Positions 17,343 through 27,800 of a stretch of 64,000 nt of DNA are shown piece by piece. The DNA is from Ensifer adhaerens (GTDB lineage: Bacteria; Pseudomonadota; Alphaproteobacteria; Rhizobiales; Rhizobiaceae), in NCBI RefSeq assembly GCF_013283195.1, contig NZ_JABEKT010000002.1:930001-994000 (forward strand). The letters run 5' to 3'. How positions within the stretch are numbered: the stretch's first letter is position 1; each line of letters starts with the position of its first letter. The notes beneath the pieces were generated by a model. That model ran no database searches. It was not told the origin of the DNA and saw nothing but the letters and a program-made list of their open reading frames with translations. Made by a program: the position numbers and the translations under genes.

Positions 17343-20270
17343 ATGTCTCTAGCTCTTCCAGGACCCATGCGTATTCCCAGGACAAACTTCTCTCAGGCAG
17401 CTTTGCATGATGCAAACCAGGCGGATTACTATGACGATCCGCAGGACGGTGCGTTGAGCGATATGCCCACCCATGACGTGGAACCCGTCGATCCCTACCA
17501 GCTGTACGAGGCGCCTGCCGCGCCTCGCAGACCCGCCAACCTGCAATCCGATCCGACGGCACATGTCGGCCGCGCGGCCCGTCTCTATGGTCAGGGCACG
17601 GCCTACGCGCCCGCCCAGGTGACGACGTCGACCGACGAGCCGCTGCCGACCCTGTCGGAGATCGCCGGCCACTACGGCGATTCGACGTGGGAGAGCCACT
17701 TCTTCCTGGCGCCGAATGTCCGTTTCACCCGCACGCCGGAACGGGAGTTTACCAAGCGCCGCGCGCCTTCGGACAGCGAGAGCGAAGCGATAGCCGAAGA
17801 AAATTGCGCGCCGGTTGAAACGGTCGTTGCCGAGATTGCGGCAGTCGAGGTCGCGCCGATGGCCAACGAGGTGGTGACCGTCGAGGTTGCTGTGCCGGCC
17901 GAAGCGCCAGTGATCTTCGCTGCGCCCGTGCCCGCGCCGGAGCCGGCTCTGCCATCCTACAGCCCGTCCGAGCTGCTGCGCGTGCTCACGAGCCAGATTC
18001 CGCATTGGTCGTCTGCATCCAAGGCAGAGGCCGCCAATGCAGTTGCCATTGCTGATGTTGCGACTCAGCCGGCCCCGACCGTCGACGAAGCGCCTGTGGC
18101 GATTACGCTACCGTCGATAACCGTCGAGCCGCTGGCGATCGCCGAACCTGCAGACCCCACGACAGAGCGCCCGACCGACACGCGCATGTCATTCCTGTCT
18201 GACTTCGCCTTCTTCGAATTTGGTCCGTCCACCGGGGATGACGAACCGGCCGACGCGGCAACTGCGCAGCCGAAGCCTTTCGTCGAGACCGCAGCGCCGG
18301 TCTCCTTTGCGCCCGCTCCCTTCGTGTCGGTACCGGCTTCGAACGCGGCCCCCATCAAGGCCGTTGAAATCAGGCGTATGCCGCCAACGGCGATCACGTC
18401 GCTTTTCCGCGTCGTCGAATGCCGTCCTGCGGCCGTTACCCCATCGATGCCTGCTGCTGTGGAGATGGCGCAGGTAGAACCGATCTCGGTCGAACCTGTT
18501 CGCGATGCGCCAGCACCCGTGATCGTGCCGTCTGAAATCGCATCGGTTCCGCCTGTCGTCATCGAACCGGCCGAAATCACCACACTGATGCCCGAAGAAG
18601 AGCCGGTTCGTACGGTTACGACTGTCTCCAAGGCGGCGATCACCATGCCTGCGCAGGTCTCGCGCGCACCTTCGATGCTGCCGCCGATCGGCGTCACCGA
18701 GCGTTTCTCTCAGGCCGACGGCTATGAGTTCCCGTCGCAGGATCTGTTGCAAGAGCCGCCGGAAGGGCGAGGCTTCTTCATGTCGCAGGAACAGCTCGAG
18801 CAGAATGCCGGACTTCTCGAAAGCGTTCTCGAAGATTTCGGCGTGCGCGGCGAGATCATTCACGTCCGCCCGGGGCCCGTCGTCACGCTCTACGAATTCG
18901 AGCCGGCACCCGGCGTCAAGTCATCGCGCGTGATCAACCTTGCCGATGACATCGCCCGCTCGATGTCGGCACTGTCGGCCCGTGTCGCCGTGGTCCCCGG
19001 CCGTAACGTCATCGGCATCGAACTGCCGAATGCGACCCGCGAAACCGTCTATTTCCGCGAGCTGATCGAATCCGTCGATTTCCGCAAGACCAACTGCAAG
19101 CTGGCGCTGTGCCTCGGCAAGACGATCGGTGGCGAACCTGTCATCGCCGAACTCGCCAAGATGCCGCATCTGCTCGTCGCCGGCACCACCGGCTCGGGCA
19201 AGTCGGTGGCAATCAACACGATGATCCTGTCGCTGCTCTACCGGTTGAAGCCGGAAGAATGCCGCCTGATCATGGTCGATCCGAAGATGCTGGAACTCTC
19301 CGTTTATGACGGTATCCCGCACCTGCTGACGCCCGTCGTCACCGATCCGAAGAAGGCCGTCATGGCGCTGAAATGGGCGGTGCGCGAGATGGAGGACCGC
19401 TATCGCAAGATGTCGCGCCTCGGCGTTCGCAACATCGACGGCTACAACCAGCGCGCCGCCGCTGCCCGCGAAAAGGGCGAGCCGGTGATGTGCACGGTCC
19501 CGGCCGGCTTCGAGAAGGGCACCGGCGAGGCGCTGTTCGAGCAGCAGGAAATGGATCTGGCGCCGATGCCCTATATCGTCGTCATCGTCGACGAGATGGC
19601 CGACCTGATGATGGTCGCCGGCAAGGAGATCGAAGGGGCGATCCAGCGGCTGGCGCAGATGGCGCGTGCTGCCGGTATCCATCTGATCATGGCGACGCAG
19701 CGGCCTTCGGTCGATGTCATCACCGGCACGATCAAGGCCAATTTCCCGACCCGCATCTCCTTCCAGGTGACCTCCAAGATCGACAGCCGCACCATCCTTG
19801 GCGAACAGGGCGCCGAACAACTGCTCGGCCAGGGCGACATGCTGCACATGCAGGGTGGCGGGCGGATTGCCCGTGTCCATGGTCCGTTCGTTTCGGACCA
19901 GGAAGTGGAACATGTCGTCGCCCACCTGAAGACTCAAGGCCGGCCTGAATACCTCGAAACCGTCACCGCGGACGAGGAGGAAGAAGAGCCCGCGGAAGAG
20001 CAGGGTGCTGTCTTCGACAAGACTGCCATGGCCTCAGAGGACGGTAACGAACTCTATGACCAGGCCGTCAAGGTGGTGCTGCGCGACAAGAAGTGCTCGA
20101 CCTCCTACATCCAGCGGCGTCTGGGGATAGGCTACAACCGTGCCGCATCGCTCGTCGAGCGCATGGAGAAGGAAGGCTTGGTGGGCGCTGCCAACCATGT
20201 CGGCAAGCGCGAGATCATCCACGGAAATCGCGACCATGCGGTTGCGCCTGACGGCGACGACATGGATTGA
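17343..20270 (+). CDS. ftsK: FtsK/SpoIIIE-family DNA translocase lacking a visible membrane domain
   Basis: A 975-residue protein with a C-terminal DNA-pump motor. Residues 1 to about 430 form a Pro/Ala/Glu/Val-rich, low-complexity region with no run of hydrophobic residues long enough for a membrane helix, whereas classical FtsK begins with four. The alpha/beta motor then follows: Walker A GTTGSGKS near residue 617, Walker [24 protein letters not shown] and [17 protein letters not shown]. The gamma winged helix ([20 protein letters not shown]) is present near the end. Start is uncertain: ATG 17343 has a weak CAGG upstream; ATG 17367 is an alternative. It directly follows repAB, suggesting a role in resolving or positioning this replicon, which is inference. 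Confidence 0.88.
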   Translation: MSLALPGPMRIPRTNFSQAALHDANQADYYDDPQDGALSDMPTHDVEPVDPYQLYEAPAAPRRPANLQSDPTAHVGRAARLYGQGTAYAPAQVTTSTDEPLPTLSEIAGHYGDSTWESHFFLAPNVRFTRTPEREFTKRRAPSDSESEAIAEENCAPVETVVAEIAAVEVAPMANEVVTVEVAVPAEAPVIFAAPVPAPEPALPSYSPSELLRVLTSQIPHWSSASKAEAANAVAIADVATQPAPTVDEAPVAITLPSITVEPLAIAEPADPTTERPTDTRMSFLSDFAFFEFGPSTGDDEPADAATAQPKPFVETAAPVSFAPAPFVSVPASNAAPIKAVEIRRMPPTAITSLFRVVECRPAAVTPSMPAAVEMAQVEPISVEPVRDAPAPVIVPSEIASVPPVVIEPAEITTLMPEEEPVRTVTTVSKAAITMPAQVSRAPSMLPPIGVTERFSQADGYEFPSQDLLQEPPEGRGFFMSQEQLEQNAGLLESVLEDFGVRGEIIHVRPGPVVTLYEFEPAPGVKSSRVINLADDIARSMSALSARVAVVPGRNVIGIELPNATRETVYFRELIESVDFRKTNCKLALCLGKTIGGEPVIAELAKMPHLLVAGTTGSGKSVAINTMILSLLYRLKPEECRLIMVDPKMLELSVYDGIPHLLTPVVTDPKKAVMALKWAVREMEDRYRKMSRLGVRNIDGYNQRAAAAREKGEPVMCTVPAGFEKGTGEALFEQQEMDLAPMPYIVVIVDEMADLMMVAGKEIEGAIQRLAQMARAAGIHLIMATQRPSVDVITGTIKANFPTRISFQVTSKIDSRTILGEQGAEQLLGQGDMLHMQGGGRIARVHGPFVSDQEVEHVVAHLKTQGRPEYLETVTADEEEEEPAEEQGAVFDKTAMASEDGNELYDQAVKVVLRDKKCSTSYIQRRLGIGYNRAASLVERMEKEGLVGAANHVGKREIIHGNRDHAVAPDGDDMD

Positions 20271-20304
20271 GAATGCGCATGTAGCCAGGGTATTGTTCAA
20301 TAAG

Positions 20305-20336
20305 AGGCCGCGAAGCGAGTGCTGCGCGGCCTTTTT
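20305..20336 (+). terminator. Rho-independent terminator of ftsK
   Basis: AGGCCGCG at 20305-20312 pairs with CGCGGCCT at 20325-20332, followed by a T-run at 20332-20336. Confidence 0.87.
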
Positions 20337-20524
20337 CATGCGCGCCGAATTTGTTGTGCCGCGCCAACGATCAGGTTGAGGGGGCGGTTCCAGGGCGCGC
20401 GCCGCGCGGCCTGCCCCCACTGTTCGTCACCAATCACAGTCCCGCTCGCGCTGGTGCGCAGGTCTATGGTCGGTCCCTGTGACCGAACGTTCTTGCGCGG
20501 TAGAACTTCTCCCCATGTCAAAAT

Positions 20525-20560
20525 AAAAACGTTTTTATTTTTCTTGAAAACGTTTTTATT
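20525..20560. promoter_or_regulatory. Tandem LacI-type operators, 21 bp apart
   Basis: Two palindromic cores AAAACGTTTT lie at 20526-20535 and 20547-20556, each followed by TATT, so the unit is nearly repeated. The centre-to-centre distance is 21 bp, two helical turns. They lie about 50-80 bp upstream of the LacI-type regulator gene at 20608, the first gene of its operon, so autoregulation is likely. The same arrangement recurs at 28024-28056. Confidence 0.8.
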
Positions 20561-20607
20561 GGCTGTTACGCATATGTGAAGAGTGAGCCAAGGGCCTGGG
20601 AGGGTGC

Positions 20608-21675
20608 ATGGCAGCGCATATGCATAAAACCCGGCGGGCACCGGCGCCAACCATCAAGACGCTGGCCGAGATCACCGGCTATTCCATAGCAACCATCTCA
20701 AAAGCGCTCAGGGAATCTCCTGTCGTTGCGCCCGTGACCCGCGACCTTATCTTCAAGGCGGCGCGCGACGTTGGTTATCAGGCGAACGCGCGGGGCATGG
20801 CGCTTCGCACCGGAAAGAGCTTTCAGGCGGCGGTGCTGATGCCGGTGACAGCCGCGCGCGACTACGAGTGGGACGGTGTCGAATATACGCAGATCTTAAG
20901 CGGCGTCAGTCAGGCACTTGATGGTACTGACTACCGCATGTCCGTGCACGTCATCCGCGATGCTGCCGACGGTGCTGAAGCCGCTCGCCGCATCGTCGAT
21001 CAGGGGCTTGCCGACGGCTTGATTTTTTCGGGCATTCTTGCCGACGACCCGCGCATCGATCTGCTGGTCGATCATCATTTCCCATTCGTCTCGATGGGGC
21101 GTTGCCGCAAGGATCTGGACTACGCCCATGTCGATATCGACAACGAATGGGCGGCCCATGCTGCGACCGCGCGGCTCATCGCCGGCGGTCATCGCCGCAT
21201 CGCGCTCGTCAATCCAGAACGCCGGTTCTCCTATGCGATGGACAGATTGGACGGCTTCGCTCGCGCCTTCCGCGAGGCGGGGATTGCCGCGTCTGCCGAT
21301 CTGATTGTCGAAGGTGACCTTTCCACTCATTTCGGGCGGCAGAGCGTGATCGACCTGCTGCAGGCGGCCGAGCCGCCGACCGCCTTTGTCTGCATCAACG
21401 AATCGACGACGCTCGGCGTGCTTTCGGGGCTCGGCAGCCTAGGAAGGCAGGTGGGCGTCGATGTCGATGTCATCGCCTATGATGACATCAACGTCAGCGC
21501 CTATTTCACCCCACCGATCACCACATTCTACCAACCGATCGAGGTCCTCGGACGGACCCTCGGACAGTTCCTGCTGAAACGCATGGAGGGTGAGGACCCG
21601 AAGGCGCTCAGGCAGGTCTTCAGGCCAACCCTGATCGAACGACAGCCGGACAATCTCGGCGGCAGGCTGGTCTGA
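20608..21675 (+). CDS. LacI-family transcriptional regulator (copy 1)
   Basis: A 355-residue repressor-type protein. The DNA-binding domain (residues about 15-70) contains TIKTLAEITGYSIATISKALRE, with the hinge helix after GYQANARGMALRTGK. The remainder is a periplasmic-binding-protein-like ligand domain. A GGGAGGG at 20598-20604 supports ATG 20608. It is clearly paralogous to the regulator at 34011-35060, sharing GVEYxQxLSG, ADDPRI, ERGHRRIAL-like and FxPPITTxYxPI segments. It is the first gene of an operon with an amino acid importer and the kinase-phospholyase fusion. The ligand is unknown. Confidence 0.92.
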   Translation: MAAHMHKTRRAPAPTIKTLAEITGYSIATISKALRESPVVAPVTRDLIFKAARDVGYQANARGMALRTGKSFQAAVLMPVTAARDYEWDGVEYTQILSGVSQALDGTDYRMSVHVIRDAADGAEAARRIVDQGLADGLIFSGILADDPRIDLLVDHHFPFVSMGRCRKDLDYAHVDIDNEWAAHAATARLIAGGHRRIALVNPERRFSYAMDRLDGFARAFREAGIAASADLIVEGDLSTHFGRQSVIDLLQAAEPPTAFVCINESTTLGVLSGLGSLGRQVGVDVDVIAYDDINVSAYFTPPITTFYQPIEVLGRTLGQFLLKRMEGEDPKALRQVFRPTLIERQPDNLGGRLV

Positions 21676-21701
21676 GCTTTTATCATCCAAGGAGGAGAAC
21701 C

Positions 21702-22448
21702 ATGAAAAAACTGATCATTGCGCTGACCTTTGCAGCCTTTTCTACAAGCGTGTCCCACGCCGCCGATCTCGGCGGCAAATTGCTCAAGGTGGGGTCCGAC
21801 ACGACCTCGCCGCCGATGGAAAGCGTCGATCCCGCAACCGGCCAGATCGTCGGCTTTGACGTCGATGTGGTCAATGCGGTCTGCGCCAAGATCAACTGCC
21901 AGGCCGAGTTCATCACCACCGGCTGGGACGGCATCTTCGCGGCCCTCGATCAGGGCAATTTCGACCTGGTCGCATCGGGCGTCTCGATCACCGAGGAACG
22001 CAAGAAGGCGATGGATTTCTCCGATCCCTACATCGTCAACAGCCAGGCGGTGCTGATGCGTGTCGAAGACCAGGACATCACGCTCGAACGCTTCAAGGAC
22101 GCCGGCAGGAAGCTGTCTGCCCAGGCGAACACCACCGATGCGCAGGTTGCCGAGAGTGTCGTCGGCAAGGAGAACGTCGCCGCCTATGACACGTTCAGTG
22201 CCGCGATCATCGCGCTCAAGAACAAGGACGTCGACGGCGTCGTCATCAATGGTGCCAATGCAGCGGCCTACGAGCGCGAATTTGCCGGCGAACTGGTGGT
22301 GGCGATCAAGGATCTTGAATCCGATCCGCTCGGTCTCGTCTTCCGCAAGGGCGACGAGAACATTGCCGCCTTCAACGAAGGCCTGAAGATGATCAAGGAC
22401 GACGGCACGCTCGACCAGCTGGTCAACAAGTACTGGGGCCTGAAGTAA
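21702..22448 (+). CDS. Amino acid ABC transporter substrate-binding protein (SBP family 3)
   Basis: A 248-residue periplasmic binding protein. MKKLIIALTFAAFSTSVSHA is a signal peptide. The mature protein has the SBP_bac_3 blocks GQIVGFDVDVVNAV, WDGIFAALDQGNFDLVASGVSIT and RKKAMDFSDPY, the last followed by a segment that differs from classical amino acid binders. AAGGAGGAG precedes the ATG. It is the second gene of the LacI-led operon, 26 nt after the regulator. A cationic or polar amino acid, or an amino compound, is the likely ligand; the gene context suggests a hydroxylated one. Confidence 0.88.
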   Translation: MKKLIIALTFAAFSTSVSHAADLGGKLLKVGSDTTSPPMESVDPATGQIVGFDVDVVNAVCAKINCQAEFITTGWDGIFAALDQGNFDLVASGVSITEERKKAMDFSDPYIVNSQAVLMRVEDQDITLERFKDAGRKLSAQANTTDAQVAESVVGKENVAAYDTFSAAIIALKNKDVDGVVINGANAAAYEREFAGELVVAIKDLESDPLGLVFRKGDENIAAFNEGLKMIKDDGTLDQLVNKYWGLK

Positions 22449-22463
22449 ACCGTCCGCAATGTC

Positions 22464-22488
22464 CCCGGAGCGCCATAGGTGCTCCGGG
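22464..22488 (+). promoter_or_regulatory. Stem-loop between binding protein and permease genes
   Basis: CCCGGAGC at 22464-22471 pairs with GCTCCGGG at 22481-22488 without a T-run. Such hairpins after binding protein genes often stabilise the upstream mRNA so that the binding protein is made in excess; that role is inferred here. Confidence 0.5.
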
Positions 22489-22525
22489 ATCACAGCCTGT
22501 TCCATTCGATACCCCGGAGGAATGA

Positions 22526-24181
22526 ATGTCGTTCCTGAGAAGCGTGCGTCCGAGCAATCTCATCATCCTGACCGCGCTGCCTTTCATCATCTATCTCTTC
22601 GTGTCCTCCGGAGACTACCAGCGGTCGCTTCGCGCCATTCTTGGCGTCGAGAACGGTTCGTCGGCGTTCGTGCCCGGCTTTCTCGCTCTGGCCGTTGCCT
22701 TCTCGGCGGGGCTTTGCGTCCTCCTGTTTTCGCGGGCGAAGGCAAGCCGCCCGAAATGGGCGGTAGCCGCGGCCGTACTGAATGTTGCGGCAGCAGGTGT
22801 CCTACTCCTCGGGCATAACATTCATCCCTTCATCGCCTCGGTGGTGGCAAACGGCGTCGATGCCTTCAAATCGGAGCTGATCGTCAAGGGGGTGACGCCA
22901 CGCCAACTGACGGAGGCGGCCGATTTGTGGGTGCGAGGCGTCGAGGCCTGGCTGTTTCCAGCCTACCTGCTTTTGACCCTTCTCGGCCTTGGACTGTTTT
23001 TCGCGGGCGCGCGTGCCGACGAACCGGTCGACAGCCCGTTGCGGCGGGTGGGGCGCTGGATCCTCGGCGTCGTCAACGGCGCCGGCCTGATCTTCGTGTT
23101 CTTCTTCGCCCATATCGCCTTTGCCGCCGGCGTGGCGACCACCATCCGCGCGGCGATTGCCGCCTATATTCTGGCCGCGGTGCTGGGCCTCGTCTGGGTC
23201 GGCCTCCTGCAATTGCACTCGACGGTGCGCACCAGTCTCTACTTCGCCGTGGCCACACTGGTCCTCGCGCTTGTGGCCGGATGGTTCCTGCTGCAGCCGC
23301 GCGACACCTACGTGCTCGCCGGCACGCTTCAAGGCAAGGTCGGCATCGTCACCAACACGCCGGCGGGTCTGATCAGCGCCGTGCGCTTCGGGCAGTATGA
23401 GGGCGCGCCGCAGACGGAGACGCCGGTGCGCACCTTCGTCGGCCCGACAGAGGCGCTTGCCTCGATCGCGAAGAACGAGGGCGTCAGTGCCGCCTTGTTG
23501 CCTGCCGCCACTGCGCCCGCCGATCTCCCGGTGCTTTGGAAAACCGAGGCGCTGAACGATCGCGACCGCGCGACCGGCATCACCATCGCCGTGCTTGCGA
23601 TCATCCTCGGGCTTTTGACCTTCGGCGGCTATCTGCACCAGCGCCATCCGCTGGCGATTGGCTCGGAATTCATCGTCGATACCATTCGCGGCATTCCGAT
23701 GCTGGTGATCGTGCTCTATGTCGGCCTACCGCTGAGCGGCGCGTTGAAGGACGCCACGCAGGGCGTGCTCGATCCGCCCAACCTGGTGCGCGGCATCGTC
23801 GCCATGGCGCTTGCCTATTCCGCCTATCTCGCCGAAATCTTCCGCTCCGGCATCAACGCCATTCCGGTTGGCCAGGTCGAGGCGGCGCGCAGCATCGGCC
23901 TTAATCGCTGGCAGACGGCGCGGCTTGTCATCCTGCCGCAGGCATTCCGGATCATCATTCCGCCGCTCGGCAACGAGCTGATCGCCATCCTCAAGGACAC
24001 TTCGCTGCTGTCGATCCTGTCGATCCGCGATATCACCCAGCGCATGCGCGAGTTCCAGTCGGCGAGCTTCCTGCCGTTCGCGCCCTATAACTCCGCGGCG
24101 ATCTTCTACATCTTCCTGACGCTTGCCGCGGCGAGCCTCGTGAACATGGTCGAGAGAAAATATGACATCAAGCATCGATAG
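22526..24181 (+). CDS. Amino acid ABC transporter permease with long N-terminal extension
   Basis: A 551-residue inner-membrane protein, about twice the length of ordinary HisM/HisQ permeases. The C-terminal 210 residues are a standard polar amino acid permease: FIVDTIRGIPMLVIVLYVGLP, YLAEIFRSGINAIPVGQVEAA and the coupling loop ARSIGLNRWQTARLVILPQA. The N-terminal 260 residues contain about six extra hydrophobic segments. Between them, residues about 270-345 form a hydrophilic region beginning LAGTLQGKVGIVTNTPAG that is probably periplasmic. No ATPase gene for this importer lies in the operon. It overlaps the SDR gene by 20 nt. Confidence 0.85.
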   Translation: MSFLRSVRPSNLIILTALPFIIYLFVSSGDYQRSLRAILGVENGSSAFVPGFLALAVAFSAGLCVLLFSRAKASRPKWAVAAAVLNVAAAGVLLLGHNIHPFIASVVANGVDAFKSELIVKGVTPRQLTEAADLWVRGVEAWLFPAYLLLTLLGLGLFFAGARADEPVDSPLRRVGRWILGVVNGAGLIFVFFFAHIAFAAGVATTIRAAIAAYILAAVLGLVWVGLLQLHSTVRTSLYFAVATLVLALVAGWFLLQPRDTYVLAGTLQGKVGIVTNTPAGLISAVRFGQYEGAPQTETPVRTFVGPTEALASIAKNEGVSAALLPAATAPADLPVLWKTEALNDRDRATGITIAVLAIILGLLTFGGYLHQRHPLAIGSEFIVDTIRGIPMLVIVLYVGLPLSGALKDATQGVLDPPNLVRGIVAMALAYSAYLAEIFRSGINAIPVGQVEAARSIGLNRWQTARLVILPQAFRIIIPPLGNELIAILKDTSLLSILSIRDITQRMREFQSASFLPFAPYNSAAIFYIFLTLAAASLVNMVERKYDIKHR

Positions 24182-24869
24182 CTTGGGGGAGCGGGAGCGC
24201 CGGACGGTCCTGATCACCGGCGCCTCGCGTGGCCTCGGCCGCGAACTGGCGACACTTTATGAGGCCGACGGTTGGCGCGTCATTGCCTGCGTCCGTGGGT
24301 CGGCGTCTGTCGACGGCGGTATAGAAACCCAGTCGCTCGACGTCTCCGACCCCGCCTCGATTACGGCCCTCGGCAGGACACTCGAAGGCGTGGCGATCGA
24401 CGTCCTGATCAACAATGCCGGTATCCGCGGCGATACGGGTGGGCTTTCGACGCTCGACGGAGGCGACTTCGTCGAGGTGATGCGCATCAACGCGCTCGCT
24501 CCCTTGCTGCTGGTGCAGGCCCTGCGGGCAAACCTTCTGGCGGGAGAAAGCCGGGTTGTCGCCAACATCTCCAGCCGCGCCGGGTCGCTTGCCGAAGGCA
24601 CGCTCGACGATGATGACGGTGACTATGCCTACCGCTGCTCGAAAGCGGCCTTGAATATGGCGACGGTGAAGCTGGCACAGGATCTTCGCAAGGATGGCAT
24701 CACCGTCCTGTCGCTGCATCCCGGCTGGGTGAAGACCGACATGGGCGGCGATGAGGCACAGGTGCCTGTGGCGACGAGTGCAGCCGGCTTGAAGACAATG
24801 ATCGATGGAGCGGACATGGCCGATAGCGGCAGCTTCCGCGGCTACGACGGACGACGGATTTCATGGTGA
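24162..24869 (+). CDS. Short-chain dehydrogenase/reductase
   Basis: A 235-residue NAD(P)-dependent oxidoreductase. The cofactor motif TGASRGLG is at residues 19-26, NNAG at 84-87, catalytic Ser about 137, and Tyr157-x3-Lys161 (YRCSK). The gene starts inside the end of the permease gene and overlaps the following gene region, so it is translationally coupled. It probably oxidises or reduces an alcohol or aldehyde in the same pathway, for example the carbonyl product of the downstream phospholyase domain; that assignment is inferred. Confidence 0.88.
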   Translation: MTSSIDSLGERERRTVLITGASRGLGRELATLYEADGWRVIACVRGSASVDGGIETQSLDVSDPASITALGRTLEGVAIDVLINNAGIRGDTGGLSTLDGGDFVEVMRINALAPLLLVQALRANLLAGESRVVANISSRAGSLAEGTLDDDDGDYAYRCSKAALNMATVKLAQDLRKDGITVLSLHPGWVKTDMGGDEAQVPVATSAAGLKTMIDGADMADSGSFRGYDGRRISW

Positions 24870-24886
24870 CGGGACGAGCAGCAGGC

Positions 24887-27800
24887 ATGACACAGAATGA
24901 TTTGAAGGCAGAGCAGGAACTGGCGGCGATCCGCGCATTGCTCGTCGAGGCCTACGGTATTGAAGGGGATGTCTCACCGCTTCCCGGCGAGCACGACCTC
25001 AACTACCGCGTCCGCGCGCAAGACGGCGAGCAGTATCTGCTGAAGCTGCATGCACCTGATGATGCCGACGACCTCGGCATGCAGGTTGCGGTGCTCGGCC
25101 ACCTCGCGACAACGGCGCCTGATCTGTCTGTCTCGCGGCCGGTTCTGGTCCGCAATGGAGTGTCGACGGTGAATGTCGTCGTGCGCGGCGAGCGTACCGC
25201 TCGGCTGCTCACCTGGCTCCCAGGCGATATCTGGGCGAAATCCGCGTCACGCGGTTTGGCCAGCGCAGAGACGCTTGGGGATCTGCTCGGCCGGCTCGAC
25301 CGAAGCCTTGAGAGTTTTGTCCACGCTGGCACGAAGCGCGTCTATGCCTGGGATATCGGCCGTGCCGACATGCATCTGCAGCATGTGGACCTGATCGATG
25401 GCGCCGACAAGCAAGCTGCGGTGCGCGCGATCCTCGAACGGTTCGCTGCATTCGTCCTTCCAAGCCTCCAGGCCTGCCCGCGGCAGGTCATTCACAACGA
25501 CGCCAACGACTATAACGTGCTGCTGGACAACGAGGGGCGGGTCAGCGGACTGCTCGATTTCGGCGATATGGTCGAGACCTGGCGCGTGGTTGAGATTGCC
25601 GTCGCTGCAGCCTATTCGCTGATCGGCGCCAGGGATGCGGTCGGCACGATCGGCGCACTCACCGGCGCCTATCACAGAGTAAATGCAATCAGCGAGACCG
25701 AAGCAGGACTGATCTTCGACCTCGTTCGCACACGCTACGCCGTCAGCATGTGCATGGCGGCCAAGCAGATCCGCGACAATCCTGAGAACACCTACCTGCT
25801 TGTCAGCCAGGACGACGTCTGGCGCGAGCTGCAGCGCCTGGAACGCGAGAACCGCGCTGTCGCTATTGCCCGCATCCGTGACGCCTGCGGCTTTGCGCCG
25901 GTGGCGCATGCGGCTGACGTCATGGCCTGGCTGGAGCGGAATGCCCACGATTTCTCGGCCATCGTCAAGCCGGCCGTCGCAAAGCCGCAAGTCGCCGTCT
26001 TCGATTTCTCCGCCTCCAGTTCCGAGGCTGAGCAATGGGCGGTATTGGATGCCCAGGCGGCTGAAGCGCGGATCGCGGCCTTTATCCGCGAGCAGAATGC
26101 CGATTTCGGCATCGGCGTCTATGGCGAGGATCGCGGGATCTATCGGGGCGACGCCTATGAAACGGCGATTTCCGATGAACGCCGTTCGATCCATCTCGGC
26201 GTCGACCTCTTCGCACCGGCGGGTGAGCCGGTGCATGCACCATTCGCCGGCAAGGTCGCCTTCCTTCACGACGATGCCGTCGCCTTCGGTTTCGGCCCGA
26301 CTGTGCTTTTGGAACATATCACTGATACCGGCGACATCTTCTGGACGCTCTACGGCCATCTGTCGCGCGAGACACTCGCGACGTTGGCGATCGGCCAGCC
26401 TGTCGCCAGGGGCGAAAGCTTTGCGGCGCTTGGCGCATCCGAAGAAAACGGCAACTGGGCGCCGCATCTGCATTTCCAGCTGGTGACCGACCATCTCGGG
26501 CTTGGGGGGCGCATGTTCGGCGTCGGTGTGCGCGATCAATGGCAGGTCTGGCGGGAGATAAGCCCCGATCCGAGCGTCGTGCTTGGTCTACCGGTCCCGG
26601 CCGCCGTCATCGTCGCGCGCGAAAAGGACTTTCTCGTGCGCGAGCGCCATCGCCGCATCGGTCGTTCGCTCAGCATCGCCTATAGCGCCGCACCGCTGAA
26701 GATCGTCGGCGGCGAAGGCGCCCACCTGATCGACGAGGATGGCACCCGTTGGCTCGACATGGTCAACAACGTCTGCCACGTCGGTCACTGCCATCCGCGC
26801 GTGGTCAAGGCGGCACAGGCGCAGATGGGCAAGCTCAACACCAACTCCCGTTATCTGCACGATACGCTGGTTGAATATTCGAGGCGGCTCGCCGCGCTGT
26901 TTCCCGATCCGCTCAACGTCTGCTTCTTCGTGAATTCCGGCAGCGAGGCCAACGATCTGGCGCTCCGACTGGCGCGCGCCTACACCGGCAACCGCGACGT
27001 CATCACCGTCGATCACGCCTATCACGGCCATCTCTCAAGCATGATCGATGTCAGCCCCTATAAGTTTGCTGGCAGGGGCGGCGAGGGGCGTCCGGCCCAT
27101 GTGCAGGTTGCCGAAATGCCCGATCTCTATCGTGGTCGCTATCGCTACGGTGACAGCGATGCCGGCCGCAAATATGCCGACGACGTGCGCAATCAGGTTC
27201 TGGCGCTCGCCGCCAACGGGCGCCGTCCGGCGCTGTTCTTCAGCGAGGGCATTCTCGGCACCGGCGGTCAGCTGACCTTGCCGGAAGGCTATCTGCGCGA
27301 AGCCTATGCCCATGTGCGCGCCGCCGGCGGCCTGTGCCTTGCCGACGAAGTGCAGGTCGGCTTCGGCCGCGTGGGCAGCCATATGTGGGCGCACCAGACG
27401 CAAGGGGTGGTCCCGGATATCGTCACCATGGGCAAGCCGATCGGCAATGGGCACCCGATGGCGGCCGTCGTCACCACCGAGGCGATCGCCGCCTCGTTCG
27501 CAAACGGCATGGAGTATTTCAACACCTTCGGCGGCAATCCGGTCTCTGCCGAGATCGGACTTGCGGTGCTGGACGTCATTCGCGACGAGCGGTTGATGCA
27601 CCATTGCCAGGTCGTCGGCATCAGGCTGATGGAGGGCGCCCGGGCGCTGGCCAAGCGCCATGCCATCATCGGCGATGTGCGCGGCTACGGTCTCTTCAAC
27701 GGCATCGAACTGGTGCGTGACCGCGAGACGCTGGAGCCGGCGGCAAGCGAGCTTGATTTCATCATTGCCGAAATGAAGCGCAAGCACCGGATACTCTTGA

